DNA of 64,000 nucleotides from Mycolicibacterium sphagni (lineage in GTDB: Bacteria > Actinomycetota > Actinomycetes > Mycobacteriales > Mycobacteriaceae). The notes below the pieces were generated by a model. The model was not told the origin of the DNA, ran no database searches, and worked only from the letters and a program-made list of their open reading frames with translations. Positions 33,121 through 41,796 of the stretch are shown here, piece by piece. Where the stretch lies: assembly GCF_013337765.1 (NCBI RefSeq), contig NZ_VBSB01000035.1, forward strand, positions 671,457-735,456, given 5' to 3'. Position numbers and translations under genes: made by a program. Each line of letters starts with the position of its first letter. Position 1 is the first letter of the stretch.

Positions 33121-35106
33121 GTGCAGACCAACGGCATCGTCATCGAACGCCCGAGTGACCTGACGGCCGAATGGCTGGCCGCTGCCATCGGGGCCCCGGT
33201 GGCCGGATTCACCGTCGACCGCATCGGGACCGGCCAGATGAGCGAGTGCTATCGGATCGGACTGACCTACGATGACGGCGCCGGCGGGCCCGCTTCGGTG
33301 GTGCTCAAAGTCGCCGCTACCGATCCGACGAGCAGGCAGACCGGGCTCGCGCTGGGGCTTTACGAGCGCGAAGTCAAGTTCTACTCCGACGTGGCGCCGC
33401 GCCTCGGCGGCCCGGTCGCCGAGTGCTATCACACCTCCTATGACCCCGAGACGGGCATCTTCGCGCTACTGCTCGACGATGCCTCCCCTGCCGAGGTGGG
33501 CAACGAAATCCTCGGCGCCACAATCGATGACGCTGTGCTCGCGCTGACCGAGCTGGGCCGCCTGCACGCCCCGGTGATCGGCAGCGAGAGCCTGGCCCAT
33601 GCGGAGTGGCTCACCCGGGCGGCCCCGCTGAACCAGGCCCTGGTCGGGCAGCTGTGGGCCGGGTTCGCCGACCGCTACCGCGATTCGATCACCCCGGATC
33701 AACGGCTGGTGTGCGAACGCCTGGTGGAGAGCTTCGACGCCTACCTCGCCGACGAGTCCGTGTCCGACCGGGTCAAGGGCCTGGTGCACGGCGACTACCG
33801 GCTGGACAACATGCTGTTCGGGCGCCCCGGGTCCCGCCGCGATCTCACCGTGGTGGACTGGCAGACAGTCACGTGGGGTCCGGCCATGACCGATGTCGCC
33901 TACTTCATCGGTTGCGCGGTGACCGTCGAGGACCGTCGCTCTCACTACGACGAGCTGTTGCGCGCGTATCACCAAGGGCTGGGCCCTGATTCGTCGCTGA
34001 CCCTCGATGACGTACGCGACGGCGTACGACGCCAAAGCTTCGCGGGGGTGATGATGGCGGTGGTGTCGTCGATGCTGGTCGAGCGCACCGATCGCGGCGA
34101 CGAGATGTTCTTGACGATGCTCGACCGGCACACCAGTCATGTGCTCGACACCGGAGCCCTCGACGTCCTGCCGGCGCCCGAGGCCCCGCAGGCGCTGACA
34201 CCCGAGCCGGCCGACGAGGGCGCGCACGAGCCAGGCGACGAGCCGCTGTGGAACGAAAGCTGGTATTGGGATTTCGCGGACCCGGCGCAAGGCGTCGGCG
34301 GCTGGATCCGGCTCGGGCTGGTGCCCAATCAGAACGTCGCGTGGATCAACGCCCTGGTGTGCGGCCCGGATATGCCGACCGTCGCATTGGTGAACTTCGA
34401 GGCTCCGTTGCCCGCCGATCCCGCCGTGGCCCAGGCCGACGGTGCCGTGCTGCGCCACGGCGCGATCACACCGCTGCAGACCTACCGCGTCGAAGTCCGC
34501 GGCACCGCACAGGCATACGACGATCCATCGGCGCTTCTGCGTGACGAGCCGGGTCGGCCGGTTGAGCTGGCGATGGACCTCACGTGGACGTCGGTCGGGA
34601 CGCCGTACGCCTATCGGATCACCACACGCTACGAGATCCCTTGCACGATCACCGGAACCGTCACCATCGACGGGCGTGCCTATCAATTCGAGGCGGTCCC
34701 CGGCCAGCGCGACCACTCCCATGGTGTGCGCGACTGGTGGAGCATGGATTGGGTCTGGAGTGCGCTGCACCTGCAGGACGGGACGCATGTGCACGGCGTC
34801 GACATCCGCATCCCCGGCATATCACCGGTAAGCGTCGGCTACGTCCAACGCTCCGGCGAGCCCGTTACCGAGACGACTACCGTCACCGCCGAAGCGACGT
34901 TCGCCGACAACGGATTACCGCTGACCACCAGCATCGTTTACGAGCCGGGCTCGGTGCAGGCAGAGGTCGGCATCCGGGGTCATGCCCCCGTCCGGCTGGT
35001 CGGACCGGAGGGTCAGATCAGCCAATTCCCGCGGTCCTGGGTGACCGTCGAGACCGCTGACGGCAGAAGCGGTGTCGGCTGGGTGGAATGGAACCGCAAC
35101 CTCTGA
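33121..35106 (+). CDS. Aminoglycoside-phosphotransferase-fold kinase fused to a C-terminal beta domain
   Basis: In this 661-residue protein residues 1-345 form an APH kinase: P-loop-like TGQMSECYRI, catalytic LVHGDYRLDNMLFG (HGD.....N) and metal Asp in VVDWQTVTWGPAMTDVAYF. The C-terminal 300 residues start WNESWYWDFADPAQGVGGWIRLG and include GQRDHSHGVRDWWSMDWVWSALHLQDG. They look like the DUF7064/7065-type beta-sandwich found in steroid/terpenoid-associated actinobacterial proteins. The kinase substrate is unknown. Start GTG 33121. Confidence 0.78.
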   Translation: MQTNGIVIERPSDLTAEWLAAAIGAPVAGFTVDRIGTGQMSECYRIGLTYDDGAGGPASVVLKVAATDPTSRQTGLALGLYEREVKFYSDVAPRLGGPVAECYHTSYDPETGIFALLLDDASPAEVGNEILGATIDDAVLALTELGRLHAPVIGSESLAHAEWLTRAAPLNQALVGQLWAGFADRYRDSITPDQRLVCERLVESFDAYLADESVSDRVKGLVHGDYRLDNMLFGRPGSRRDLTVVDWQTVTWGPAMTDVAYFIGCAVTVEDRRSHYDELLRAYHQGLGPDSSLTLDDVRDGVRRQSFAGVMMAVVSSMLVERTDRGDEMFLTMLDRHTSHVLDTGALDVLPAPEAPQALTPEPADEGAHEPGDEPLWNESWYWDFADPAQGVGGWIRLGLVPNQNVAWINALVCGPDMPTVALVNFEAPLPADPAVAQADGAVLRHGAITPLQTYRVEVRGTAQAYDDPSALLRDEPGRPVELAMDLTWTSVGTPYAYRITTRYEIPCTITGTVTIDGRAYQFEAVPGQRDHSHGVRDWWSMDWVWSALHLQDGTHVHGVDIRIPGISPVSVGYVQRSGEPVTETTTVTAEATFADNGLPLTTSIVYEPGSVQAEVGIRGHAPVRLVGPEGQISQFPRSWVTVETADGRSGVGWVEWNRNL

Positions 35107-35114
35107 GGCGCCGG

Positions 35115-36002
35115 CTACAACCCCGCGGAGTTGTCGTCGAGCTCGTCGCGGCGTAGCGCCATCGGGGTGGCCGCCGGGAGATCGCCGCCGGCGATGACCT
35201 GCCGGGCGATCGGTGTGAGAGCCTGGAACAACCGCTCCACCGAGGAGTCGTCCAGCACGCGCAGCGCGCTCAGCGCTAGAGTGTCGGTCCGCAATTCGAT
35301 GTGATCCTTCAGCGCCCGCCCGGCGTCGGTAAGAGTGCATGCGGGCGTGAGTAATCCACGTTCAACCAGAGAGTTCACGCATGCGTCCCACTCCTCGTCG
35401 GAGTAGTCGCGGCTGCGCTTGATGAAGTCGGCAGGCACGGCGCCCGCGGCGACGTGGAACACGTTGGACTCACGGCCGTTGATGCCCTCGCTGACCAGAA
35501 CCGCCACGTGACCGTCCCCGCGATGCTCGCGCAGCAGCGTCGACGCGTGCCACAGGCTCGCCAGCGCCGTGTCGGGCCAGGGGAGTGCCAGGTTCGCCGC
35601 GAACAACGACCGGCCGTCCAGCGGGGCGCCGCGCGCCGCCAGGCCCGCCAATTCGGCGGCCTCGGACACACCCGGTGTCTCATCGCTCAGCCCATAGCGA
35701 CGCAACGCTGCCACCGCGGTCTCCAGCCGCACCCGAACCATCTCGGCGGGCGAGGCGATGTCCCAGATCGCGGGCACCGCCTTGTGCACTCGCTCGGCGG
35801 AGAAGTTGTAGAACACCGCGGTCACGACGTCGGCCGGCACCTGCCCCAGTGGCGCGGCGCGGCCGGCGAAGTACCCGCGCCAGAACCCGATGAACCCCAT
35901 GGCGTCCAACACGGTTCGAACGCCTGGTGCGAAATAGGTGATGCCGTGAACCGGTTCGTAGCGGTCGAAGAAGCGACGCGCCAACTCAGGTGTTCTACTC
36001 AC
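35115..36002 (-). CDS. SCO6745-family protein
   Basis: The 295-residue protein opens SRTPELARRFFDRYEPVHGITYFAPGVRTVLDAMGFIGFWRGYFAGRAAPLG, a sequence I associate with the SCO6745 family: MarR-like helical proteins of unknown function, common in actinobacteria. A C-terminal winged-helix-like segment (LVERGLLTPACTLTDAGRALKDHIE) is consistent with a regulatory fold. GTG 36002 is chosen, since the longer open frame upstream is antisense to the lipoprotein gene. Confidence 0.75.
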   Translation of the reverse strand: MSRTPELARRFFDRYEPVHGITYFAPGVRTVLDAMGFIGFWRGYFAGRAAPLGQVPADVVTAVFYNFSAERVHKAVPAIWDIASPAEMVRVRLETAVAALRRYGLSDETPGVSEAAELAGLAARGAPLDGRSLFAANLALPWPDTALASLWHASTLLREHRGDGHVAVLVSEGINGRESNVFHVAAGAVPADFIKRSRDYSDEEWDACVNSLVERGLLTPACTLTDAGRALKDHIELRTDTLALSALRVLDDSSVERLFQALTPIARQVIAGGDLPAATPMALRRDELDDNSAGL

Positions 36003-36110
36003 CTCTGTAGTGAACCACCACCGATGAACCCCTTGTTGCAACGGTTGCTTGGTATCTTGCACGCGGACGTGCGGGACCCCGCACCGCTGCCACATTCTCC
36101 GGAGGTCATG

Positions 36111-36863
36111 ATGCTTTCGACAATGGTGCTCCCGCGGGTCGGTGCCGCGCTGGCGGCGGCCGGCCTTGCCGGAGCGGTGCTGGCCGGTTGCTCGTTCAAC
36201 GTCAGCACCGGTGTCTCGGTGTCGAAAACCGACCTCGAGAAAGACATCTCGGAACGGCTGGGGAAAGCCGGCCAGAAGCCGCAGACGGTGACCTGCAAGG
36301 ACGATCTGAAGGGCGAGGTCGGCAAGACGACCCGCTGCGAGGTGGTGCTCAGTAGCGATAACAGCTTCGAACCCGTCATCACCGTCACCAAGGTCGAGGG
36401 CACCACGGTCAGCTACGACATGACGCCGGCGCTGTCGAAGGCGCAATTGGAGAAGGGCGTGTCCGGTCTGCTGGCCAAAACCTCCAACGTCACGGTCGAC
36501 TCGGTCACGTGTGACAGCGGCCTGGAGGGCAAGGAGGGCACCGAGACCCATTGTGATGTCACGGTCGCTGGTGTGACCGCCAAGCGCACCGTCGTCGTGA
36601 CCAAGGTCGAGGGTCTGATGCTCTACTTCAATGTGCTGCCGGTGCTGGAGAAGGCGCAGGTCGAAAGCTCGCTGTTGGATCAGCTTGCGACGCAACTGGG
36701 CAGCCGGCCGGATTCGGCAACGTGCACCGGCGATTTGGAGGGCAAGGTCGGCAATTCCATCACCTGCACGGTGGTGGCCGGCCCCGAGACCCAGGACTTC
36801 GCGTTGACGGTCACCGATGTCAACGGTGACCGGATCGACTTCAACTACAAGCCTGCCGCCTGA
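36111..36863 (+). CDS. Lipoprotein with three DUF4333 repeats
   Basis: The 250-residue protein has a signal peptide, lipobox AVLAGC, then three homologous domains of about 70 residues. Each has a disulfide-like Cys pair: VTCKDDLKGEVGKTTRCEV, VTCDSGLEGKEGTETHCDV and ATCTGDLEGKVGNSITCTV. This matches DUF4333, usually a single domain in mycobacterial secreted proteins. ATG 36111 lies 5 nt after GGAGG; ATG 36108 is too close to it. Confidence 0.82.
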   Translation: MLSTMVLPRVGAALAAAGLAGAVLAGCSFNVSTGVSVSKTDLEKDISERLGKAGQKPQTVTCKDDLKGEVGKTTRCEVVLSSDNSFEPVITVTKVEGTTVSYDMTPALSKAQLEKGVSGLLAKTSNVTVDSVTCDSGLEGKEGTETHCDVTVAGVTAKRTVVVTKVEGLMLYFNVLPVLEKAQVESSLLDQLATQLGSRPDSATCTGDLEGKVGNSITCTVVAGPETQDFALTVTDVNGDRIDFNYKPAA

Positions 36864-36865
36864 CG

Positions 36866-37585
36866 TCAGGTTGGCCGGGGGGATAGGTCCTCGGCCAGGG
36901 CCGCGGCCGATTCGTCGATGATCGCGCGCATGGCGCGTTCGGCGGCGGCCTCGTCGCGAAGCCGGATCGCCCGTGCCACTTCGTCGTGCAGTTCGATTGC
37001 CGTCGGGTTGGGCCGGGTGGGCATCATGCCGTGATGGGTCCGCCCGGCGAGCACCTCGGCCACCACGTCGTTGAGGGCCCGGAACATCTCGTTTCCGCTG
37101 GCCTCCAGCAGTGTTCGGTGAAAGACTTTGTCCGCCAGAAGATATGACTCTAGATCGCCGGATCGGCCATGGACCACCATGTCCGACACCGCGGCCGCCA
37201 TAATGCGGCACTGGTGCGGATCGGCACGGCGCGCGGCCAATGCGGCAGCCGCCGGCTCGAAGCCACGGCGCAACTCCGACAACGACATCAGTTGCGCGGC
37301 ACGGTCACCGGCATCCAGCCGCCAGCGAATCACTCTGGGGTCGAACACATTCCATTTGGCAGTTGGCTGGATCGTGATGCCAACCCGTCTGCGGGGAGCG
37401 ACCATCCGCATGGATTCCAACACCCGGATGGCCTCGCGGGCCACCGAACGGGACACGCCATGGTCGGCACTGACGCTGTCGAGGGTCAGCACCTGGCCGG
37501 GTTGGTAACGCCCGGAGACGATGGCCTCGCCGAGCGCAGTGAGCACACTGCTGTGCAGCTCGCTGACCATTGGCTCTGATGTCAC
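36866..37585 (-). CDS. GntR/FadR (FCD) family regulator of gluconate use
   Basis: The 239-residue protein has a GntR winged helix (VLTLDSVSADHGVSRSVAREAIRVLESMRMVAPRRRVGITI) and an FCD domain with the metal/ligand pattern DKVFHRTLLEASGN and AIELHDEVARAI. It is divergent from gntK-gntP and so probably represses or activates them in response to gluconate or its phosphate. GTG 37585; ATG 37570 (MVSELHSS) is an alternative start. Confidence 0.85.
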   Translation of the reverse strand: MTSEPMVSELHSSVLTALGEAIVSGRYQPGQVLTLDSVSADHGVSRSVAREAIRVLESMRMVAPRRRVGITIQPTAKWNVFDPRVIRWRLDAGDRAAQLMSLSELRRGFEPAAAALAARRADPHQCRIMAAAVSDMVVHGRSGDLESYLLADKVFHRTLLEASGNEMFRALNDVVAEVLAGRTHHGMMPTRPNPTAIELHDEVARAIRLRDEAAAERAMRAIIDESAAALAEDLSPRPT

Positions 37586-37646
37586 GGATACATCCTGTCA
37601 TAGAGAGGCCAGGGCCAGATAAAAACAGATTCAACACGCCGAAGTC

Positions 37647-37664
37647 TTGCAAAAGTATGATCAT
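37647..37664 (+). promoter_or_regulatory. Possible gnt operator/promoter
   Basis: The gap between regulator and kinase holds TTGCAA (37647-37652), usable as a -35, and a palindrome ATGATCAT (37657-37664). This AT-rich patch is the likeliest binding site of the GntR protein. Visual call only. Confidence 0.35.
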
Positions 37665-37709
37665 TGATGAATGCTGTGTGGCATGGCCCACAGCAGGGTA
37701 GACGCAGGC

Positions 37710-38204
37710 ATGGCCTCACCAATCGTCGTCATGGGGGTGTCTGGGTCGGGTAAATCCACCGTCGGCGCGGCGCTGGCGCAGCGGTTACGGGTGCCCTTCG
37801 CCGACGCCGACGACTTCCACCCGCCGGCCAACATCGCCAAGATGAGTGCCGGGCACGCCTTGAATGACGACGACCGCTACCCGTGGTTGGAAGCCATCGG
37901 TGACTGGCTCGCGCAACACCGCGACGGTGGTGTGATGAGCTGTTCGGCGCTCAAACGTATCTACCGCGACCAATTGCGACGGCACTGCGCCCACATCAGG
38001 TTCCTTCACCTCAGTGGAACCGAGGACGTCATCGCGCGCCGGCAGGCAAGCAGGCCCGGACATTTCATGCCCCCGGCATTGCTCACCTCGCAGTTCGAAA
38101 CCCTTGAACCCCTCGATGCCGACGAGCACGGAATCAGCATCGACGTCGACCAGAGCATCGATGCGATTGTCGACACCTACGTAACCCGCGTTGAAGGAGC
38201 ATGA
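37710..38204 (+). CDS. gntK: Gluconokinase
   Basis: The 164-residue P-loop kinase has VVMGVSGSGKSTVGAALAQRL, DADDFHPPANIAKMSAGHALNDDDRYPWL and VMSCSALKRIYRDQLR, all diagnostic of GntK. It phosphorylates D-gluconate to 6-phosphogluconate for the pentose phosphate pathway. I chose ATG 37710 (MASPIVVMG); in-frame starts at 37671 and 37683 give unusual N-terminal extensions. It overlaps gntP by 4 nt. Confidence 0.92.
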   Translation: MASPIVVMGVSGSGKSTVGAALAQRLRVPFADADDFHPPANIAKMSAGHALNDDDRYPWLEAIGDWLAQHRDGGVMSCSALKRIYRDQLRRHCAHIRFLHLSGTEDVIARRQASRPGHFMPPALLTSQFETLEPLDADEHGISIDVDQSIDAIVDTYVTRVEGA

Positions 38205-39637
38205 CGCCGATGAATCTGCCTGCCACCATCTTGGCCGAAGCGCCCAAGTTAGCCACACCGGTGGCGTCCGGGTGGCAGCTGATCCTGGCCTTCATCGCGG
38301 GTATCGCGGTGATCGTTGTCCTGATCACGCTGGCGCACCTACATCCGTTCCTGGCGTTGATCTTTGGTGCGCTGACCGTCGGTATCGTCGCGGGTGAGAA
38401 CCTGGAGAAGGTGCTGAAATCGTTCTCCGACGGCTTCGGCTCCACCGCTGCCGGGGTCGGTATCCTGATCGCCCTTGGGGCGATGTTCGCCAAACTCCTT
38501 GCCGATTCGGGTGGCGCCGACGAAATCGTCGACACCATCGTCGGGCATGCCTCGCCCCGCGCTCTGCCATGGGCGATGGCACTGGTGGGCGCCATCATCG
38601 GCCTGCCGATGTTCTTCGAGATCGGCCTTGTTCTGTTGATGCCGGTGATCTATCTGGTCTCGCGACGCTCGCAGCTCTCGCTGATCACTGTCGGAATCCC
38701 GGCACTGGCCGGGCTTTCCGCGATGCACGGCTTCGTACCACCGCACCCGGGGCCGCTGACCGCGATCAGCCTGTTGCATGCCGACCTGGGCCTGACACTG
38801 GCTCTCGGTGTGGCGGTTGCGATTCCGACGATCGTCGTCGCAGGGCCGTTGTTCGGGAAGCTCGCCGGGCGATGGGTCGTCGTGGAGGCGCCCGATACCT
38901 TCGAGTCCGGCTCGGGCGCGCTTGGTCCTGAGGGCGAAGTGCTTCCCGATCAGAATCGCGGTGCTCGCCGGCCGTCGTTCGGTGTGACGTTGTTCAGTGT
39001 ATTGCTGCCTGTCGTGCTGATGCTCGGCAAAGCGCTCGTCGACATCTTCATCGACGACGAGAACCAATGGTTCCGCATCACTTTCGACGTCCTCGGTACA
39101 CCGCTGGTGGCTCTGCTGATCGCGGTCATCGTCGGTATCTTCACCCTGGGCGGCGGCTCTGGGATGTCGCGCACCCAGGTGATGAAATGCGTGGAGTCGG
39201 GCCTGCCCCCGGTGGCAGGCATCATCCTGATTGTGGCCGCGGGCGGCGGCTTCAAACAGGTGCTCGTCGACAGCGGTATCGGCACCCTGCTGGCCGATTG
39301 GGCCAAGAGCGCCAACATCTCGGTGATCCTGCTGGCCTGGGTGCTGGCCGTGCTGATCCGGCTGGCGACCGGCTCCGCGACGGTGGCCACCATCACCGCC
39401 TCGGCACTGGTGCTGCAGTTGGTGGAGGGCCTCAGCAGCGGCCAGGTATCGCTGGTCGTGCTTGCCGTCGGGGCCGGCTCGCTGTTCTTCTCCCATGTCA
39501 ACGACGCCGGATTCTGGTTGGTCAACCAGTATTTCCGGATCAGCGTGGGTCAGACGATCAAGACCTGGTCACTGATGGAGACCATCCTGTCGGTGACCGG
39601 CCTTGCCGTCGTTCTGTTGCTCAGTCTGGCGATCTGA
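38201..39637 (+). CDS. gntP: Gluconate:H+ symporter, GntP family
   Basis: The 478-residue protein has 12-14 hydrophobic helices and the GntP-type stretches GVGILIALGAMFAKLLADSGGADEI, GLSAMHGFVPPHPGPLTA and SLFFSHVNDAGFWLVNQYF. It imports gluconate. ATG 38201 overlaps the gntK stop (ATGA). With the divergent FCD regulator it makes a compact gluconate-use locus. Confidence 0.92.
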   Translation: MTPMNLPATILAEAPKLATPVASGWQLILAFIAGIAVIVVLITLAHLHPFLALIFGALTVGIVAGENLEKVLKSFSDGFGSTAAGVGILIALGAMFAKLLADSGGADEIVDTIVGHASPRALPWAMALVGAIIGLPMFFEIGLVLLMPVIYLVSRRSQLSLITVGIPALAGLSAMHGFVPPHPGPLTAISLLHADLGLTLALGVAVAIPTIVVAGPLFGKLAGRWVVVEAPDTFESGSGALGPEGEVLPDQNRGARRPSFGVTLFSVLLPVVLMLGKALVDIFIDDENQWFRITFDVLGTPLVALLIAVIVGIFTLGGGSGMSRTQVMKCVESGLPPVAGIILIVAAGGGFKQVLVDSGIGTLLADWAKSANISVILLAWVLAVLIRLATGSATVATITASALVLQLVEGLSSGQVSLVVLAVGAGSLFFSHVNDAGFWLVNQYFRISVGQTIKTWSLMETILSVTGLAVVLLLSLAI

Positions 39638-39646
39638 GCGCAGTGC

Positions 39647-40309
39647 TCAGCCTTGGACGACCTGGGTGCCGCCGGCGAGCTCGTCGTGCTTGCCCTGCCC
39701 GGTCGGGCTCTTGTTGATCGTCACGCCGATGATGACGTCGGCGATCAAGTGCAGCAACCAGCCCACCCACGGGATGATCGACAGCAGCATGAAGGAGTTG
39801 CGGATGGCCGACTGCTGGGCGGTCGGCTTGGCCGCGCCGCCGGGACCGTGGACTCGTAGCCCGAGGATCTTCTTGCCCAGGGTCCAGCCCTGGGAGACTT
39901 CGAAGCCGACGAAGTAGGCGAAGGGCACCAGGCCCGAAATCACGCCCGCGACAATGCCGTAACTGTCGCTGGCATAGAACGACAGCGAGATCAGGAATAT
40001 CACGATGCCGGTGATGATCCAGTCGATCACGCGAGCGCCCAGGCGAATCCACACCCCGCCCGGCTGGCCGGCACCGCCCGGCGCCGGTGGCGGGTAGGCG
40101 CCGTACCCCGGCTGGCCGGGCGGCTGCGGCGGGGGATACCCGGGCGCACCCGGAGGCGGCGGGGGGTATCCGCCGGCCGGACCCGGCGGCGGCGGAGGTG
40201 GCGGGTAGCCGCCCGGCGGTGGCGGCGGATAGCCGGGAGGTCCCGGCGGCGGAGGGGGGTTGCCTCCGGGCGGACCGTACGCGTTTGGGTCGTAGTCACC
40301 CGTGGTCAT
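39647..40309 (-). CDS. RDD-family membrane protein with Pro/Gly-rich N-terminus
   Basis: The first about 80 residues of this 220-residue protein are PPPPG/GYPPPPP low complexity. The rest is an RDD domain: WIRLGARVIDWIITGIVIFL, then GWTLGKKILGLRV and SFMLLSIIPWVGWLLH, with three or four helices. Similar Pro-rich RDD proteins are common in mycobacteria, and the function is unknown. It converges with gntP (9-bp gap). The coding strand of the N-terminus is very C-rich. Confidence 0.82.
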   Translation of the reverse strand: MTTGDYDPNAYGPPGGNPPPPPGPPGYPPPPPGGYPPPPPPPGPAGGYPPPPPGAPGYPPPQPPGQPGYGAYPPPAPGGAGQPGGVWIRLGARVIDWIITGIVIFLISLSFYASDSYGIVAGVISGLVPFAYFVGFEVSQGWTLGKKILGLRVHGPGGAAKPTAQQSAIRNSFMLLSIIPWVGWLLHLIADVIIGVTINKSPTGQGKHDELAGGTQVVQG

Positions 40310-40397
40310 TGATCGCTCCTCCCGCTGACGTCAGTCCGGCCAATCTACCTTGGCGGCCAGACTTGCCAGCGGCTTCACCGCGGTGCGATCCGAAAGG

Positions 40398-41216
40398 TCA
40401 GTGCTTGGCTAACTTCTTGGCCTGTTTCTTGGCCCGCTTGTTGGCCTTCTTGGCCCGGGCGCGCGTGAGTTCGGCGAACTCGCCACCTTGATCCCTGGCC
40501 ACGTCGGCGAATTCGGCGCCTCGCTCGCGGGCCACCTCGGCCAACTCGGCCCCGCGTTCGCGGGCGATCTCGGCGAATTCGGCTCCACGCTTGCGGGCGG
40601 TCTCCAGTAGCGGGGCAGTGCGCTCACCGGCGGCCACCGCGAGTTCGCGACTGCGTTCCGCACCGACCTGCAGACCGTGGCCGACCTTGGGGCCCACCCT
40701 GTCCAGCAGGTCGTTGTCGAGCAGGCCGTGGCTCGATCCCGGCAATCCGGCAGAGACGGCCTCGCTGACCTTGCGCGCTGCGCGGCGCCCTCGCCAGCCC
40801 AACGACGGTTTGCCCGCGGTGTCGGCCGAGGCGATGATCAGCCCGCCGAGCAAGCTCAGATCGGTCAGGAATGCGCGGCGTTTCTCCGCCTTGAGGTTTT
40901 GGTCGGGCTCGTCCCAGAACATGTGCGCGCCGAGGTTGGCCGGAATCACCGTGGCCGCCAACGCCGCCGAGGCCAGCCGAGGCAGGCGCCCGGACGCCAA
41001 CAGCAATCCGCCGCCGATCTGGATGGCCGCGGTGATTCTCGCGAGCGTCTCGGGGTCGCTGGGGACACCGGAGCCGACTGGGTCGGGAAGTTTCTGCAAA
41101 CCTTCGAGAGCGGGCCGGGCGGCTTCGGCGGCCGGCTTAGGGCTCTTCAGCGCCTCGAATCCTTGGCCGATGAACACCGCCGCCAACATGGGCCGGGCAA
41201 CTCTGCGAATCAACAT
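40398..41216 (-). CDS. DoxX-family membrane protein with 11-residue repeat tail
   Basis: Residues 1-150 of this 272-residue protein are a DoxX-like four-helix domain (MLIRRVARPMLAAVFIGQGF, ITAAIQIGGGLLLASGRLPR, FLTDLSLLGGLIIAS). Residues about 205-250 are repeats of ARERGAEFAEV-like 11-mers, then a Lys/Ala/Arg tail (KKANKRAKKQAKKLAKH). The tail is predicted to be a long charged helix, resembling heparin-binding or H1-like basic ends. ATG 41216. Confidence 0.8.
   Translation of the reverse strand: MLIRRVARPMLAAVFIGQGFEALKSPKPAAEAARPALEGLQKLPDPVGSGVPSDPETLARITAAIQIGGGLLLASGRLPRLASAALAATVIPANLGAHMFWDEPDQNLKAEKRRAFLTDLSLLGGLIIASADTAGKPSLGWRGRRAARKVSEAVSAGLPGSSHGLLDNDLLDRVGPKVGHGLQVGAERSRELAVAAGERTAPLLETARKRGAEFAEIARERGAELAEVARERGAEFADVARDQGGEFAELTRARAKKANKRAKKQAKKLAKH
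40470..40601 (-). repeat. Four 33-bp tandem coding repeats
   Basis: About four units of 33 bp encode ARKRGAEFAEI / ARERGAELAEV / ARERGAEFADV / ARDQGGEFAEL in the DoxX protein tail. Unit boundaries are approximate. Confidence 0.7.
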
Positions 41217-41259
41217 GAGGCGGTAGTTCCCTACTGACCAGCCTGTCAAACCCGTCGCG

Positions 41260-41760
41260 TCATCCGTGGAGGTGGCGCATCCACAACGGATAGGCCACCC
41301 AGGTGGCCAGCATCGTCGCGGCGGCCACGGCACCGGCGAGCACTCCGGCGTTCTCACCGACCACGGTCCCGAACACCACGACAGCAACGCCCGTCAGTGC
41401 GGCGCCAAGCAACAGGAGCCCGCAGAATGCGAACCGATGCGCCGCCGACACCAACGGTCGAAGCTTGTGTCTGCGGAACAGCAGCCGGTGCATCCCGACC
41501 GGCGCGACCAACAACACCGTCGCCGTCAGCGAGCAGGCCACCGTGGCGAGATAAGCGACGTGCAGTCCGGGGCTGAGTGCGGCGAACCGATCCTGGAAGG
41601 GCAGCGTCAGCAGGAATCCGGTGAGCAGCTGGACACCGGTCTGAGTGACTCGAAGCTCTTGAAGCAGGCTGGACCAATTGCGATCCAGTCGCTGCGCTTC
41701 GGTCTCGGACCGGGCCGCGGCATTCCATTGCTGATCCAGCTCAGGATGGTCGACATCCAC
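41260..41760 (-). CDS. Four-helix membrane protein (DUF6328-like)
   Basis: About 166 residues: a soluble N-terminus (QRLDRNWSSLLQELRVTQTG) and then four hydrophobic helices containing LLTGFLLTLPFQDRF, VAYLATVACSLTATVLLVAP, FCGLLLLGAALTGVAVVVFG and VLAGAVAAATMLATW. The pattern fits DUF6328. GTG 41760 chosen; TTG 41781 would add seven residues. Function unknown. Confidence 0.72.
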   Translation of the reverse strand: MDVDHPELDQQWNAAARSETEAQRLDRNWSSLLQELRVTQTGVQLLTGFLLTLPFQDRFAALSPGLHVAYLATVACSLTATVLLVAPVGMHRLLFRRHKLRPLVSAAHRFAFCGLLLLGAALTGVAVVVFGTVVGENAGVLAGAVAAATMLATWVAYPLWMRHLHG

Positions 41761-41796
41761 CTGGTGGGCATGCCCGCACAAGTGCCGACTGAAACG

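Noticed and set aside
36859..36870. CCTGACGTCAGG palindrome over two convergent stop codons
   Set aside because: A 12-bp perfect palindrome is striking but too short for a terminator and is explained by the overlapping 3' ends.
36003..37211. N-terminal extension of the SCO6745-like gene
   Set aside because: The extension is antisense to the DUF4333 lipoprotein and the GntR gene; the family start is at GTG 36002.
40080..40290. G-rich plus strand suggesting quadruplexes
   Set aside because: It is explained by the Pro/Gly-rich coding sequence of the RDD protein on the other strand.
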